DNA from: Caulobacteraceae bacterium
Lineage (GTDB): Bacteria; Pseudomonadota; Alphaproteobacteria; Caulobacterales; Caulobacteraceae
Assembly: GCA_027487945.1 (NCBI GenBank)
Contig: JAIYCQ010000004.1
Coordinates: 1 to 64,000, forward strand
Length of the DNA stretch: 64,000 bases
Direction: 5' to 3'
Numbering within the stretch: position 1 is the first letter of the stretch; each line of letters starts with the position of its first letter. Below the pieces are notes generated by a model. It had not been told where the DNA came from, did not search any database, and worked only from the letters and a program-made list of their open reading frames with translations. Made by a program: the position numbers and the translations under genes. This document shows, piece after piece, positions 1 to 15,324 of the stretch.

Positions 1-3096
<3,096 letters not shown>

Positions 3097-3158
3097 GCGA
3101 ACGGCGTCCGGCACGGTCGACGGTTGACCCGCGCGCCGCGCGGGGCAAAGTCATTCCC

Positions 3159-4115
3159 ATGACCAGCGCCGCGACCCGACCCGTCCTGCTCCTCTCGCAC
3201 GAGATGCTTCTGCCGCTGCAGGCGGCGCTTGAGCCGACCTATCGTGTGCTCCGGCTCTGGGAGCATGCCGACCGGCCGGCCTTTCTCGAGGGGCCAGGCC
3301 GCGAGGTGCAGGCCATCGTCCATGCCGGCGAGATCAAGCTTGGCCTCGACTTCCTGTCGGCGCTGCCGCGCCTCGGGCTGATCGCCTGCGTCAGCGTCGG
3401 CTACGATGGCGTCGACGTGCCCTGGTGCCGGTCGCGCGGCATCGCGGTCACCCATTCCCAGGGCCTCAACGCCGAGGATGTCGCCGACCATGCGGTGGGC
3501 AGCTTCCTCGCGGTCTGGCGCGCGATCGTGGTCGGTGACCGCACCGTGCGCGAGGGGCGCTGGACCCATGCCGACCGCATGCGGCCCCGGCCGGGGCTGC
3601 AGGGCCGCAAGGCCGGTATCGTCGGCCTCGGCCATATCGGCCAGGCCATCGCGCGCCGGGTCGAGCCGTTCGGGTTGTCGGTGGCCTGGTGGGGGCCGAA
3701 CGACAAGGAAAGCCCCTGGCCCCGCGCCGCCAGCCTGCTGGACCTGGCGCGCGAGAGCGACGTCCTGTTCGTGGCCTGTCGCGGGGACGCCGCCAATCAT
3801 CAACTGATCAGCAAGGCGGTCATCACGGCCGTCGGTCCGCGCGGCTGCATCGTCAATGTGGCCCGCGGTTCGGTCGTGGACGAGGGGGCGCTGATCGCCG
3901 CCCTCATGTCCGGCGAACTCGGCATGGCGGCGCTCGACGTGTTCGAGGACGAACCGACGCCGGCGTCGCGCTGGGCTGACGTGCCCAACACCGTCCTGAC
4001 GCCGCATACGGCGGGCGGCACGCTCGAGAGCATCCCGAAGATGGTCGGACAGACACTGGAAAACCTGCGTCGGCACTTCCACCAGGAACCGCTCCTGTCG
4101 CCGGTTCAGGCCTGA
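3159..4115 (+). CDS. D-isomer 2-hydroxyacid dehydrogenase
   Basis: 318 residues, normal for the D-2-hydroxyacid dehydrogenase family (NAD(P)H-dependent 2-oxoacid/2-hydroxyacid interconversion, cytoplasmic). The Rossmann motif GLGHIGQAIARR lies near residue 155. The catalytic Arg is in NVARGSVVDE, the Glu in DVFEDEP and the His in TPHTAGGT, so the Arg-Glu-His set is complete. The order of N-terminal substrate domain, inserted nucleotide domain and C-terminal return helix is typical. Substrate cannot be read from sequence; glyoxylate/hydroxypyruvate reductase is the usual default. It stands alone between the RTX gene and the methionine operon. Confidence 0.9.
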   Translation: MTSAATRPVLLLSHEMLLPLQAALEPTYRVLRLWEHADRPAFLEGPGREVQAIVHAGEIKLGLDFLSALPRLGLIACVSVGYDGVDVPWCRSRGIAVTHSQGLNAEDVADHAVGSFLAVWRAIVVGDRTVREGRWTHADRMRPRPGLQGRKAGIVGLGHIGQAIARRVEPFGLSVAWWGPNDKESPWPRAASLLDLARESDVLFVACRGDAANHQLISKAVITAVGPRGCIVNVARGSVVDEGALIAALMSGELGMAALDVFEDEPTPASRWADVPNTVLTPHTAGGTLESIPKMVGQTLENLRRHFHQEPLLSPVQA

Positions 4116-4250
4116 CCGGACATCAAGGCCCCGTCGGGCGCCGTCCCGCGGGGCGGTCGCTTTCGCCCTGGTCTCTGACTATGCTGCAAGCCTCTTCCGC
4201 GAGGCTGGCGCCTTCCCTTCGATCCGGGGCATTTCCTGCTTTACATAATC

Positions 4251-4270
4251 ACATAAAGATATCTTTATGT
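4251..4270. promoter_or_regulatory. Perfect 20-bp palindrome over the start of the ArsR-methyltransferase gene
   Basis: ACATAAAGAT is followed directly by its reverse complement ATCTTTATGT. The ATG at 4267 is inside the right arm. It is AT-rich in a GC-rich region and sits just in front of a winged-helix regulator gene, so it is most likely the operator for autoregulation of the methionine operon. Binding by this ArsR protein is inferred. Confidence 0.75.
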
Positions 4271-5247
4271 CCCTCATGAGAGTGAGTTCCGGTCAGACGG
4301 TGGAGATCCTGCGCGCGGCGGGCGAGCCTACCCGCCTTCGCATGCTGTCCCTGCTGGCTCGCGAGGAGCTGTCGGTGCTCGAGCTGTGCCGCATCCTGGA
4401 CCAGAGCCAGCCGCGCGTATCGCGGCACCTGAAGCTGCTGGCCGACGCCGGCCTGGTCGAACGCTTCCCGGACGGGGCCTGGGTCTTCTACCGCCTCGCC
4501 GCCTCGGGGCCCGGTCGCCTGCTTGCCGACCAGGCCCTGACCCTTGTCGACCCCTCTGACGCCACCCTGCGCCGCGACAGCGAACAGCTGGCCCAGGTCG
4601 AGACCGAGCGGTCTTCCGAGGCGGCGGCCTACTTCGCGCGAAACGCCGCCCGGTGGGACGAGATCCGCTCCCTCTATGTCGCCGAGGCCGAGGTCGAGGC
4701 CGCCATCGAACAGGCCGCCGGCGAAGGCGCGCTGGGGCGGCTGGTCGATCTCGGTGCGGGCACCGGCCGGATGCTGACGCTGCTGGGCGTCCGGTCGACG
4801 CGGGCGCTCGGACTCGATCTCTCACAGCAGATGCTGAACATCGCCCGGCTGAACGTCGGCGAGGCGGGGCTGTCGGTCTGCGAGCTGCGCCACGGCGACA
4901 TCTTCGCCACCGGACTGCCGGCGGGCAGCGCCGATCTCGTGACGGTCCACCAGGTGCTCCACTACCTCGGCGACCCGGCCGCGGCGGTCGCCGAGGCCTG
5001 CAGGCTGGTGGCGCCGGCCGGGCGGTTGCTGATCGTCGACTTCGCCCCGCATACGCTGGAGTTCTTGCGCGAACAGCACCAGCACCGGCGGCTCGGCTTC
5101 TCCGACGAGGAGATGAGCCGCTGGCTGAACACCGGCGGTCTGGTCCCCGACCAGACCCTGACCCTGCCCTCGACGGTCGAGCGGGGACTTACCGTGAAGA
5201 TCTGGACGGCCCGCCGTCCGGCCGATGTTGAAAGGAATGCCGCATGA
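4267..5247 (+). CDS. ArsR-family regulator fused to SAM-dependent methyltransferase
   Basis: 326 residues in two domains. Residues 8-90 form an ArsR-type winged helix (GEPTRLRMLSLL, then LDQSQPRVSRHLKLLADAGL as recognition helix); no arsenic-type cysteine pair is seen. Residues 110-325 are a class I methyltransferase with SAM motif VDLGAGTGRML and the motif II region GLDLSQQML. Such fusions commonly precede metF in alphaproteobacteria, where a role in sensing SAM or SAH is plausible. First gene of the methionine operon; its stop overlaps the metF start (ATGA). The ATG at 4267 lies inside the operator palindrome; ATG 4276 is an alternative start that lies just outside it. Confidence 0.9.
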   Translation: MSLMRVSSGQTVEILRAAGEPTRLRMLSLLAREELSVLELCRILDQSQPRVSRHLKLLADAGLVERFPDGAWVFYRLAASGPGRLLADQALTLVDPSDATLRRDSEQLAQVETERSSEAAAYFARNAARWDEIRSLYVAEAEVEAAIEQAAGEGALGRLVDLGAGTGRMLTLLGVRSTRALGLDLSQQMLNIARLNVGEAGLSVCELRHGDIFATGLPAGSADLVTVHQVLHYLGDPAAAVAEACRLVAPAGRLLIVDFAPHTLEFLREQHQHRRLGFSDEEMSRWLNTGGLVPDQTLTLPSTVERGLTVKIWTARRPADVERNAA

Positions 5248-6170
5248 GCCCGCTGACCGCCCTCGGCCCCGTGGCCCGCGCCGGCGGCCGTTCCGACGGC
5301 GTCAGCGTCTCGTTCGAGTTCTCGCCGCCCAAGACGCCGGAGGCCGAGGAAAGTCTGTGGGCCTGCATTCGCCGGCTGGAGCCCCTCAATCCGTCCTTCG
5401 TGTCCGTGACCTACGGCGCCGGCGGCTCGACGCGCGAGCGCACGCACCGGACCGTCAAGCGGATGCTGGACGAGACCACGCTGAAGCCGGCCGCCCACCT
5501 GACCTGCGTCGGAGCGTCCCGCGAAGAGGTGGACGAGGTCGTCCGCGACTACTGGGAAAGCGGCATCCGGCACATCGTGGCCCTGCGCGGCGACCCGCCG
5601 GGCTCGATCGGCGGGGCCTATGTTCCGCATACGGACGGATACGCCAACGCCACCGAGCTGACGCGCGGCATCCGGGCCGTGGCGCCGTTCGAGGTCTCGG
5701 TCGGCCTCTACCCGCAGGTCCATCCCGAGAGCCCGGGCATCGACCACGACATCGACGTGCTGAAGGCCAAGATCGACGCCGGCGCGACGCGGGCCATCAC
5801 CCAGTTCTTCTTCGACACCGACACCTTCCTGCGGTTCATGGAGCGGGTGCGCAAGGCGGGCGTGACCATTCCGATCTCGCCGGGGATCATGCCGGTGTCC
5901 AACTTCAAGGGGCTGCAGCGGATGGCCGATCCCTGCGGCATCCCGCTGCCGGGCTGGCTGGCCAACCTGTTCGACGGGCTGGACAACGATCCGGAGACCC
6001 GGCGCCTGATCGCCTGCTCCATCGCCGCCGAGACCTGCGCCCGCCTGGCGGAGGAAGGCTTCAGCGACTTCCACTTCTACACCCTCAACCGCGCCGATCT
6101 CGTCTACGCGATCTGCCGCGTGCTGGGCGTCCGCGAGGTCCCATTGTCGCCAAAGGAGGCCGCGGCATGA
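5244..6170 (+). CDS. metF: Methylenetetrahydrofolate reductase
   Basis: 308 residues, the usual bacterial MetF length. It reduces 5,10-methylene-THF to 5-methyl-THF, the methyl donor of methionine synthase, using FAD. SFEFSPPK near the N-terminus carries the conserved Glu; VTYGAGGST, HLTCVGA and ALRGDPP are family signatures, and TQFFFDTDTFLRF plus PGIMPVSNF follow in the barrel. Start and stop are translationally coupled to the flanking genes by ATGA overlaps, so expression should follow the ArsR-methyltransferase upstream. Confidence 0.97.
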   Translation: MSPLTALGPVARAGGRSDGVSVSFEFSPPKTPEAEESLWACIRRLEPLNPSFVSVTYGAGGSTRERTHRTVKRMLDETTLKPAAHLTCVGASREEVDEVVRDYWESGIRHIVALRGDPPGSIGGAYVPHTDGYANATELTRGIRAVAPFEVSVGLYPQVHPESPGIDHDIDVLKAKIDAGATRAITQFFFDTDTFLRFMERVRKAGVTIPISPGIMPVSNFKGLQRMADPCGIPLPGWLANLFDGLDNDPETRRLIACSIAAETCARLAEEGFSDFHFYTLNRADLVYAICRVLGVREVPLSPKEAAA

Positions 6171-7231
6171 GCCGTCTGGACCGTATCGAACGTCTGAAGC
6201 AGATCGCCCGCGAGCGGATCCTGATCCTCGACGGCTCCTGGGGCGTCATGATCCAGCGGCGCGGCCTGACTGAAGAGGACTTCCGCGGCGAGCGGTTCGC
6301 CGATCACGCGGTGCAGATGAAGGGCAACAACGACATCCTGTGCCTGACCCGGCCGGACATCGTCACCGACCTGCATGACGCCTACTACGGCGCCGGCGCC
6401 GACATCAGCGAGACCAACACCTTCAGCGCCACGACCATCGCCCAGCGCGACTATCACGCCGAGGGCGCGGCCTATGACATCAACCTCCAGGGCGCCCGGC
6501 TGGCCCGCGAGGCGGCCGACCGCTGGACGGCGAAGGAGCCGCACAAGCCGCGCTTCGCGGCCGGCGCGCTGGGCCCGCTGAACGTCATGCTGTCGATGTC
6601 CTCGGACGTGAACGATCCGGGCGCCCGCACCGTCACCTTCGACCAGGTCTACGACGCCTACCGCGAGCAGGTGAGGGGGCTCTACGAGGGCGGGGTCGAC
6701 CTGTTCCTGATCGAGACCATCACCGACACCCTGAACTGCAAGGCCGCCCTGAAGGCCATCCTCGACCTGCGCGACGAGGAGGGCCACGAAGAGCTGCCGA
6801 TCTGGATCAGCGGCACGATCACCGATCGCTCCGGCCGCACCCTGTCTGGCCAGACGGTCGAGGCCTTCTGGAACAGCGTCAAGCACGTCAAGCCGTTCGC
6901 CATCGGCCTGAACTGCGCGCTGGGCGCTGACCTGATGCGGCCGCATATCGCCGAGCTGTCGCGCATCGCCGACACCCTGGTCGCGGCCTATCCCAACGCC
7001 GGCCTGCCCAACGCCATGGGCCAGTACGACGAGGAGCCGCACCAGACCGCCCATGAACTGCACGAGTGGGCGAAGGACGGCATCGTCAACATCCTCGGCG
7101 GCTGCTGCGGCACGACCCCGGACCACATCCGCCACGTCGCCGAAGAGGTCGCGGGCGTGACCCCGCGAGCTATCCCGGAACGGCCCAGGGCGATGCGCCT
7201 GGCCGGGCTGGAACCGTTCGAGCTGGTCTGA
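6167..7231 (+). CDS. metH: Methionine synthase, homocysteine-binding subunit (split MetH)
   Basis: 354 residues corresponding to the N-terminal Hcy-methyltransferase barrel of Met[11 protein letters not shown] opens the barrel. The zinc ligands are visible as Cys in [10 protein letters not shown] and the Cys pair in [11 protein letters not shown]. The domain ends there: the pterin, cobalamin and activation domains are encoded separately at 8164-10839. The ATG overlaps the metF stop. The two halves must work together as B12-dependent methionine synthase. A split metH is known in some alphaproteobacteria; the two genes between the halves make the arrangement notable. Confidence 0.95.
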   Translation: MSRLDRIERLKQIARERILILDGSWGVMIQRRGLTEEDFRGERFADHAVQMKGNNDILCLTRPDIVTDLHDAYYGAGADISETNTFSATTIAQRDYHAEGAAYDINLQGARLAREAADRWTAKEPHKPRFAAGALGPLNVMLSMSSDVNDPGARTVTFDQVYDAYREQVRGLYEGGVDLFLIETITDTLNCKAALKAILDLRDEEGHEELPIWISGTITDRSGRTLSGQTVEAFWNSVKHVKPFAIGLNCALGADLMRPHIAELSRIADTLVAAYPNAGLPNAMGQYDEEPHQTAHELHEWAKDGIVNILGGCCGTTPDHIRHVAEEVAGVTPRAIPERPRAMRLAGLEPFELV

Positions 7232-7232
7232 G

Positions 7233-7604
7233 ATGGCGCTCGCACTCTCCCCCATCGAGGCTGAACAGATCCGGGATCTGCGCGCGCGGCTCAACCGCGT
7301 GCCTGCCGGATCGCTGGGCGACAAGTCCGTGGGCCCGCTGAGCAAGGGCTTCTTTGTCGTCTGCGGCCGGGTCGGGCTTGCGCCGCAGAGCGGCGGTGAG
7401 GGCTTCGCCTCGGTGGCCGAACTGAAGACAGCCATAGCCGCGGCCGACCTGATCCGGCTCAAGCAGATCGTCGGCCGGCTGCAAGGCCTGCAGGCTCAGG
7501 ACTTCAAGATCTGGCGCACCCTGTTCAATCATGGGGTCCTGCAGGCCGTCCTGACCCGCCGCATGATCCTCGGCGGGCGCGAACCGCCGGTGGAGGCGTC
7601 CTAG
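7233..7604 (+). CDS. Small protein of unknown function inside the met operon
   Basis: 123 residues, no recognised family. The start is one base after the metH stop and the stop overlaps the next start (TAGTG), so it is a true operon member. It is predicted soluble and mostly helical: an N-terminal helix ([18 protein letters not shown]), a central [13 protein letters not shown] stretch, then two amphipathic helices ([14 protein letters not shown] and [20 protein letters not shown]). A single cysteine is present. Context suggests a link to methionine or B12 chemistry, but this is only inference. Confidence 0.75.
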   Translation: MALALSPIEAEQIRDLRARLNRVPAGSLGDKSVGPLSKGFFVVCGRVGLAPQSGGEGFASVAELKTAIAAADLIRLKQIVGRLQGLQAQDFKIWRTLFNHGVLQAVLTRRMILGGREPPVEAS

Positions 7605-8163
7605 TGGCCAAGACCCATGACGCCCTCGACGAGCGCCTGATCGCCTTCATCAAGGCCCAGAAGCTGTTCTTCGTAGCTACCGCCCCGCTGTCGGCCGAGG
7701 GTTCGGTGAATGTCTCGCCGAAGGGCTATGACAGCCTCGCGGTGATCGACGAACGCACCGTGGCCTATGTCGACCTCGGCGGCTCGGGGATCGAGACCCT
7801 GGCCCATGTGCGCGAGAACGGTCGCCTGACCCTGATGTTCTGCGCCTTCGAGGGGCCGGCGAGTATCCTGCGCCTCTACGGCCGCGGCGAGGCGGTGAAT
7901 TTCGACGAGCCGGGCTTCGCCGGGAAGATGGCGCTGTTCCCGACCGTCGAGCGGGCCCGGTCGGTCATCACCCTCCACATCGAGCGCATCGCCGACAGCT
8001 GCGGCTGGGGCGTGCCGTTGATGGACTTCAAGGGCGAACGCGACCAGCTTCGCCGCCATGTGGACCATCGTCCCGAAGCCGAGTGGCGCGAGCGGCGCTA
8101 CGACGGCAACGCCACCTCCATCGACGGCCTTCCGGGCCTCGTCCGAAACACCAAGGCCAGCTG

Positions 8164-8164
<1 letters not shown>
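7604..8164 (+). CDS. Pyridoxamine 5'-phosphate oxidase family protein
   Basis: 186 residues starting with GTG, which shares its G with the previous stop. It has the split-barrel flavin-binding fold signature of the PNPOx-like family ([22 protein letters not shown] at the N-terminus, then [27 protein letters not shown], written here only as landmarks). Such proteins bind FMN, F420 or haem, and substrates are usually unknown. The stop overlaps the start of the metH cobalamin part (ATGA), placing it between the halves of methionine synthase; a redox role in cofactor upkeep is possible but unproven. Confidence 0.85.
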
Positions 8165-10838
<2,674 letters not shown>

Positions 10839-10839
<1 letters not shown>

Positions 10840-11225
10840 TGCAGATGAGTTCATCCAGAGACCGGATCATCGGCGCGGCGGCCGTGGTCGCCGCAGGCCT
10901 GGTGGTGGGCGCGATCGTGCTGGACGCGCGACGCGTGAAGCCGGGTCGGTTCGACGGCCGGCTCTGGAGGCTGGTCGGGCCCGAGGATGATGACCGCCTG
11001 GCCATGGCCGACGACCTCATCGCCCGCAACCGGCTGGACGGCATGACCCGCGCCCGGGTTCGCAAGATGCTGGGCGAGCCGACGGACTCCGGCCGCTTCC
11101 AGCCCGGCGCCCTGGCCTATCGGCTCGGCCTCGAGCGCGCCTACATGCCGGTCGACTTCGAGTGGCTGGTCATCTGTTTCGACGACCAGGACAAGGTCTC
11201 GCGCTACTGGATCGCGACCGCCTGA
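10839..11225 (+). CDS. Membrane-anchored small protein, unknown function
   Basis: 128 residues from a GTG that overlaps the metH stop (TAGTG), so it is the last gene of the methionine operon. A single N-terminal hydrophobic segment (IIGAAAVVAAGLVVGAIVL) anchors a short soluble domain. MTRARVRKMLGEPTDSGRF is like the start of small BamE/OmlA-type folds, where a helix leads into a GxP turn; no lipobox is present. Function unknown. Confidence 0.75.
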
Positions 11226-11293
11226 CTGTGCGGGCCGGCGTGAGACCGGTTGATGCGTCCTGTGGGTCTGACAGGTCACGCAAGGATGGTTCG

Positions 11294-11698
11294 ATGCGCT
11301 CCAGTACCCCCGCCGTTTCGGTCGAGGCCTATCTCGCGGGCCTGCCCGGTGTGCAGCGCGCAGCCCTGGAGCATCTGCGGCAGGTGATCCTGTCCGCGGC
11401 CCCGCAGGCGGCCGAGTCGATCAGCTACGGCATCCCGACCTTCAAGGTGAGGGGCAGGGCGGTGGCCCATCTCGGAGCCGCGGCCGGACACTGCGCCTTC
11501 TACCCGGGGGCGGTGGCAGGGGCGTTTGCGGCGGAACTGACCGCCTTCTCGACCGGCAAGGGCACGATCCGCTTTCAGCCCGAAGCCCCGCTGCCGGATG
11601 ACCTCGTCCGGCGGATCGTGCGGTTCAATATCGAGCGCCAGGGCGTGGCCCGGGCGAACCCGGACATCGCGTCGCCCGGTCAGACAGGGCGAGGATGA
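11294..11698 (+). CDS. DUF1801 (YdhG-like) protein
   Basis: 134 residues with the DUF1801 pattern: a helical start (VEAYLAGLPGVQRAALEHLRQVIL), then ESISYGIPTFKVRG, AHLGAAAGHCAFYPG, and the FSTGKGTIRFQPEAPLP segment. The fold resembles frataxin-like iron chaperones in some relatives, but the biochemical role is not settled. The ATG at 11294 is preferred because upstream in-frame codons overlap the end of the previous gene and do not resemble the family. Confidence 0.85.
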   Translation: MRSSTPAVSVEAYLAGLPGVQRAALEHLRQVILSAAPQAAESISYGIPTFKVRGRAVAHLGAAAGHCAFYPGAVAGAFAAELTAFSTGKGTIRFQPEAPLPDDLVRRIVRFNIERQGVARANPDIASPGQTGRG

Positions 11699-11730
11699 CG
11701 GGCGCTGTGATCCGGGATAGGCCTTCGCCC

Positions 11731-12327
11731 ATGACCCTGCTCCGTAACACCCTCGCCGCCGCCCTGTTGTTCGGCCTCGTCGCCTGCGGCCAGGGCCAGC
11801 CTTCGACGCCCGCCGCCGCGCCGTCCGCGGCGCCGCAGCCGTCCGGTCCCTCGCCCGTGGCGACGGGCGGGGCCGCCATCGCCCTCGACGCGGGCGGGCT
11901 CCTGATTGTGATGAAGGACACCGGCTCGAGCCGAATGATCGATTTCGGCCTGCCCCAGGCCCAGGTCGTCGACATCGTCAGCAACGTCGCCGGCGCGCCG
12001 GCCCCGGAGAGCACCAACACCGAGTGCGGCGCCGGGCCCGTCCAGTTCGTCGCCTTGCCCGATGGCCTGACCCTGCTGTTCCAGGAGCGGCGGTTCGTCG
12101 GCTGGAGCCTCGACAAGGACGCCGCCGGCAGGCAGTCGACCATGAGCGGTGTCGGGGTCGGCTCAACCCGCTCGGACCTGCTCGCGGCCTACAGCGGCGT
12201 CCAGGTGTCCGAGACGAGTCTGGGGCAGGAATTCAGCGCCGGCGGTCTGTACGGCGTCCTCGATGGCCCGGGCGAGGCCGGCAAGATCGAGGTCATGTGG
12301 GCCGGAACGTCATGCGTATTCCGGTAA
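11731..12327 (+). CDS. Lipoprotein of unknown function
   Basis: 198 residues from the ATG at 11731, chosen because it starts a clean lipoprotein signal (MTLLRNTLAAALLFGLVAC, lipobox LVAC). A Pro/Ala/Ser linker follows the acylated Cys and leads to a globular domain with two cysteines (TNTECGAG and GTSCVFR at the C-terminus) that could pair. An upstream in-frame ATG at 11695 would spoil the signal. No family recognised. The next gene starts 16 bases before this stop, so the two are probably co-expressed envelope proteins. Confidence 0.8.
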   Translation: MTLLRNTLAAALLFGLVACGQGQPSTPAAAPSAAPQPSGPSPVATGGAAIALDAGGLLIVMKDTGSSRMIDFGLPQAQVVDIVSNVAGAPAPESTNTECGAGPVQFVALPDGLTLLFQERRFVGWSLDKDAAGRQSTMSGVGVGSTRSDLLAAYSGVQVSETSLGQEFSAGGLYGVLDGPGEAGKIEVMWAGTSCVFR

Positions 12328-12788
12328 GCCTCGCGGTCTGCGCCGCCGCCCTGTCCGTCCCCGTTCTGGCGCAGGATGCGCCCGGGCCTGACCGGGGCGC
12401 GGCGGAGGCTCCATCCTATGTCTGGCATGCCTACACCGCGGACAGCGTCGCCTACGGCGTTCCTGAAACCGACGACCGGGTCATTCGCATCGATTGCGAC
12501 GCCGGTCGGATGGTCCTGATGGCAGCGGTGGATCCCGAGATCGTCGAGGACGGCAAGGTACAGGTTATCGCCTGGGGGCCAGGCGGGATGGACATGATCG
12601 AAGCCGGCGTCGCGGAGATGGGCGACGGCCTCAACTTCGTTGCGCCTTTGCCGCGTCGGTCCGATGCGCTCGCGGGCCTCATGGCGGGCAAGGACATCAC
12701 CCTGATGCTCAAGGGTGAGGAATGGACCGTGCCCGGCGGCGGCGCGCCGCCGGTCCTCGGACCCCTCGTCCGGCGCTGCGGCGGCTGA
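12312..12788 (+). CDS. Secreted protein of unknown function
   Basis: 158 residues with a Sec signal (MRIPVSLAVCAAALSVPVLAQ, cleavage after VLA). The mature part has two cysteines, IRIDCDAGRM near the middle and VRRCGG at the very end, suggesting a disulfide. It starts inside the 3' end of the lipoprotein gene (overlap 12312-12327), which suggests translational coupling. Family not recognised. Confidence 0.78.
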   Translation: MRIPVSLAVCAAALSVPVLAQDAPGPDRGAAEAPSYVWHAYTADSVAYGVPETDDRVIRIDCDAGRMVLMAAVDPEIVEDGKVQVIAWGPGGMDMIEAGVAEMGDGLNFVAPLPRRSDALAGLMAGKDITLMLKGEEWTVPGGGAPPVLGPLVRRCGG

Positions 12789-12797
12789 CGAGCTGGG

Positions 12798-14642
12798 TCA
12801 GGCGACCGCTCGCTGCGCCCCGGTCGACCGACCCGCGCCGCCATCCAGCTGGAACTGGCCCACGGCGTCGTTGAGGCGCGCGGCCTCCTGACGCAGCGTG
12901 TGCGCCGCCGCCGTCGTCTGTTCGACCATGGCGGCGTTGCGCTGGGTGGTCTGGTCCATGTGGTTGACGGCGTTGTTGACCTCGGCCAGCCCCATGGACT
13001 GCTCCTGCGCCGAGGCCGAGATCTCCGACACGACGCGGGCGATATCGCCGACCCGGTTGAGGATGGCGTCCAGAGACTTGCCCGTCTGCCCGACCAGATT
13101 GACGCCCTCGGCGACCTTGCTCGAGCTCGCCGAAATCAGGCCCTTGATCTCCTTGGCGGCTTCCGCGGACCGCTGGGCCAGGCCGCGGACTTCCTGGGCG
13201 ACCACCGCGAAGCCCTTGCCGGCGTCGCCGGCGCGGGCGGCTTCGACCCCGGCGTTCAGCGCCAGCAGGTTGGTCTGGAAAGCGATCTCGTCGATCACGC
13301 CGATGATCTGGGTAATCTGGGAGGAGGCGGCTTCGATGTCCGAGACGGCCCGGATCGTCTCGGCGACGGTCGCCTCGGTGGACTGGGCCTCGCGGCGGGT
13401 TTCGCCGACGATCCGATCGGCCGTGGCCGCGCCCTCGGCGGTCTGCCGAACGGTGGCGGTGATCTCGTCGAGGGCCGCCGCCGTCTGTTCGAGCGCGGCC
13501 GCCTGCTGCTCGGTGCGGCGCGACAGATCGTCGGAGGCGCGCGCGATCTCGTCGGCCCCGGAGCCCACGCCGTCGGCGGACGCCCGGATGGTCCGCAGCG
13601 TCTGGCTCAGCCGGCTGGCGGCGGCGTTGAAGTCGTTGCGCAGTCGCTCGTACTCGGGCGCGAAGGCCTCCTCGATGCGATGGGCGACGTCGCCGGCCGA
13701 GAGGTGGTCGAGCCCGCTCGCGAGACGGTCCATCGCCTGGTCGCGGCGGTCGCTGTCGGCCTTGCGCGCCGCTTCGTCCGCACGGCGGGCCGTGTCGGTC
13801 CGGGCGCGGTCCGCCTCGCTCTGTTCGCGCAGGGTGCGCCGCTCGAGCACGCCTTCCCGGAAGGTCGCCACCGACTTGGCCATGTCGCCCAGCTCGTCTT
13901 CACGACCGAGGAACGGCACTTTCCCTTCGTAGTGGCCGTCGGCCAGCTGGCCCATGTAGCGGGTGATCGCCTCGACCGGGCGCACCACACGGCGACGCAG
14001 GATGTAGATGCCGCCGACGATGATCAGGGCCATGAGCGCGCCAAGGGCGAACATGGCGCCGATGCCGATCGCCTGGACCCGGTCGGACTCCGCCTCGGCC
14101 GCCTCGCGTTCGGCGGTGATCATAGGCACAGCCTTCTGAATGAGCGCCAGATGTTCGTGATAGACGTCGTGCATGCGGGTGAAGGCGGCGTCCTCGGCGG
14201 CGATATCCCCGGCCTGACGCGCCGCGACCATGGCGTCGCTCAGCCGGAACATCTCCTGGGCCTTGCTGTCGGAGTCGACGAGCAGCAGCGTCATGGCCGG
14301 CGAGGCCTTGCCGTTCGCCCGCCAGTAGGCGACGCGCTCCTTGTAGCCTTTCACCAGCGGCGGCATCTCACCCAGCGCCTCGGCGCTCTCCTCGATGTCG
14401 TGGGCGCTGGTGAGGTCGCTCGCTTCGTGGAACTGGCTGTTGGCGAGGAAGTACTCCACCAGGAACAGCGGTGGCGGCAGGATGTCGGCGGTCAGGACTT
14501 CATTTGCGTGAATGCGCTCGTAGTGGGGGCCGTTGACCCTGACCTGGGCGATCGTCAACCAGGCGCCGAGCGCGAGCATCAGAAACCCGGCCCCGAGGAA
14601 CAGGCCGAACAGGTTCATCGCCCCTGACAGACGTACGCGCAT
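12798..14642 (-). CDS. Methyl-accepting chemotaxis protein
   Basis: 614 residues. TM1 is near residues 9-32, a helical periplasmic sensor domain follows to about 180, and TM2 ([19 protein letters not shown]) leads into a HAMP domain ([18 protein letters not shown]). A second HAMP-like stretch ([11 protein letters not shown]) precedes the signalling domain. The hairpin tip has the conserved [19 protein letters not shown] and [16 protein letters not shown]. The C-terminus ([10 protein letters not shown]) lacks a CheR-binding pentapeptide. The ATG at 14642 is chosen because it directly precedes TM1. Ligand unknown. Confidence 0.94.
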   Translation of the reverse strand: MRVRLSGAMNLFGLFLGAGFLMLALGAWLTIAQVRVNGPHYERIHANEVLTADILPPPLFLVEYFLANSQFHEASDLTSAHDIEESAEALGEMPPLVKGYKERVAYWRANGKASPAMTLLLVDSDSKAQEMFRLSDAMVAARQAGDIAAEDAAFTRMHDVYHEHLALIQKAVPMITAEREAAEAESDRVQAIGIGAMFALGALMALIIVGGIYILRRRVVRPVEAITRYMGQLADGHYEGKVPFLGREDELGDMAKSVATFREGVLERRTLREQSEADRARTDTARRADEAARKADSDRRDQAMDRLASGLDHLSAGDVAHRIEEAFAPEYERLRNDFNAAASRLSQTLRTIRASADGVGSGADEIARASDDLSRRTEQQAAALEQTAAALDEITATVRQTAEGAATADRIVGETRREAQSTEATVAETIRAVSDIEAASSQITQIIGVIDEIAFQTNLLALNAGVEAARAGDAGKGFAVVAQEVRGLAQRSAEAAKEIKGLISASSSKVAEGVNLVGQTGKSLDAILNRVGDIARVVSEISASAQEQSMGLAEVNNAVNHMDQTTQRNAAMVEQTTAAAHTLRQEAARLNDAVGQFQLDGGAGRSTGAQRAVA

Positions 14643-14925
14643 TTCGAACACCCCCGGTATCTTCGTCGTGACCTGCAATGCACGTCTCGTGCTTAGCAAC
14701 GGTTTTACCCGGTTTGGGCCTATTGGCCGGGAGCGGGCGGCGCGGCTCGCCCGAAGGTGGTGAAATTCTCGGCAGCGGCCGGAAATTCTCAAAGCGGGTG
14801 TCCGGGGCTGCCCGGATCGTCGAAAACTCTTTCGAAACGTACCGAGGCGATCAGTCACGGCCATTAACGGGCGTTTTGATCGCGACGCTGACCGGCTAGG
14901 GTGGCGACCGCTGAGGAGGCCCGCA
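14643..14925. other. Divergent intergenic region
   Basis: 283 bases between the chemotaxis receptor and the NTF2-like gene. It must hold both promoters. GGAGG at 14913-14917 is a fair ribosome binding site for the gene at 14926. No clear repeats, hairpin or small ORF stood out. Confidence 0.5.
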
Positions 14926-15324
14926 ATGACCCGTGATGTGATGACGCTTTGGCACGAGGTCGTCGAGGCCAAGGATGAAGCGCTGCTGCGTGACCTGCTC
15001 GACCCGGAAGCGGTCTTCGAATCGCCGGTCGTGCACACCCCCCAGGTGGGGCGGGACATTACCGCCAGGTACCTGATGGCCGCCTTCTCCACCCTCAACA
15101 ATGAGAGCTTCCACTACCTCGGCCGCTGGGATGGCGAGGCCTCGGCGGTTCTGGAGTTCGCCACGGAGATCGACGGCATCCGGATCAACGGCGTCGACAT
15201 GATCTGGTGGAACGCAGCGGGCAAAATCACCCGCTTCAAGGTCATGGTCCGGCCGCTGAAGGCCATCAACCTCCTTCACCAGAAGATGGGCGCCACGCTG
15301 ATGGCGATGAGCGGCGGGGCGTGA
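14926..15324 (+). CDS. NTF2-like (SnoaL-type) protein
   Basis: 132 residues with the cone-shaped NTF2 pattern: an N-terminal helix ([20 protein letters not shown]), then [15 protein letters not shown], a middle helix and strands ending [18 protein letters not shown]. The pocket can serve an enzyme or a binding protein; substrate not readable. The stop overlaps the GTG start of the acetyltransferase (GTGA), so the two form a small operon. Confidence 0.82.
   Translation: MTRDVMTLWHEVVEAKDEALLRDLLDPEAVFESPVVHTPQVGRDITARYLMAAFSTLNNESFHYLGRWDGEASAVLEFATEIDGIRINGVDMIWWNAAGKITRFKVMVRPLKAINLLHQKMGATLMAMSGGA

Noticed and set aside
5225..6166. Upstream extension of the MetH frame through metF
   Set aside because: Arg/Pro-rich out-of-frame reading of metF; the true start is the ATG at 6167.
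12900..14627. 575-codon plus-strand frame opposite the chemotaxis receptor
   Set aside because: Shadow; the minus-strand receptor has clear HAMP and signalling domains.
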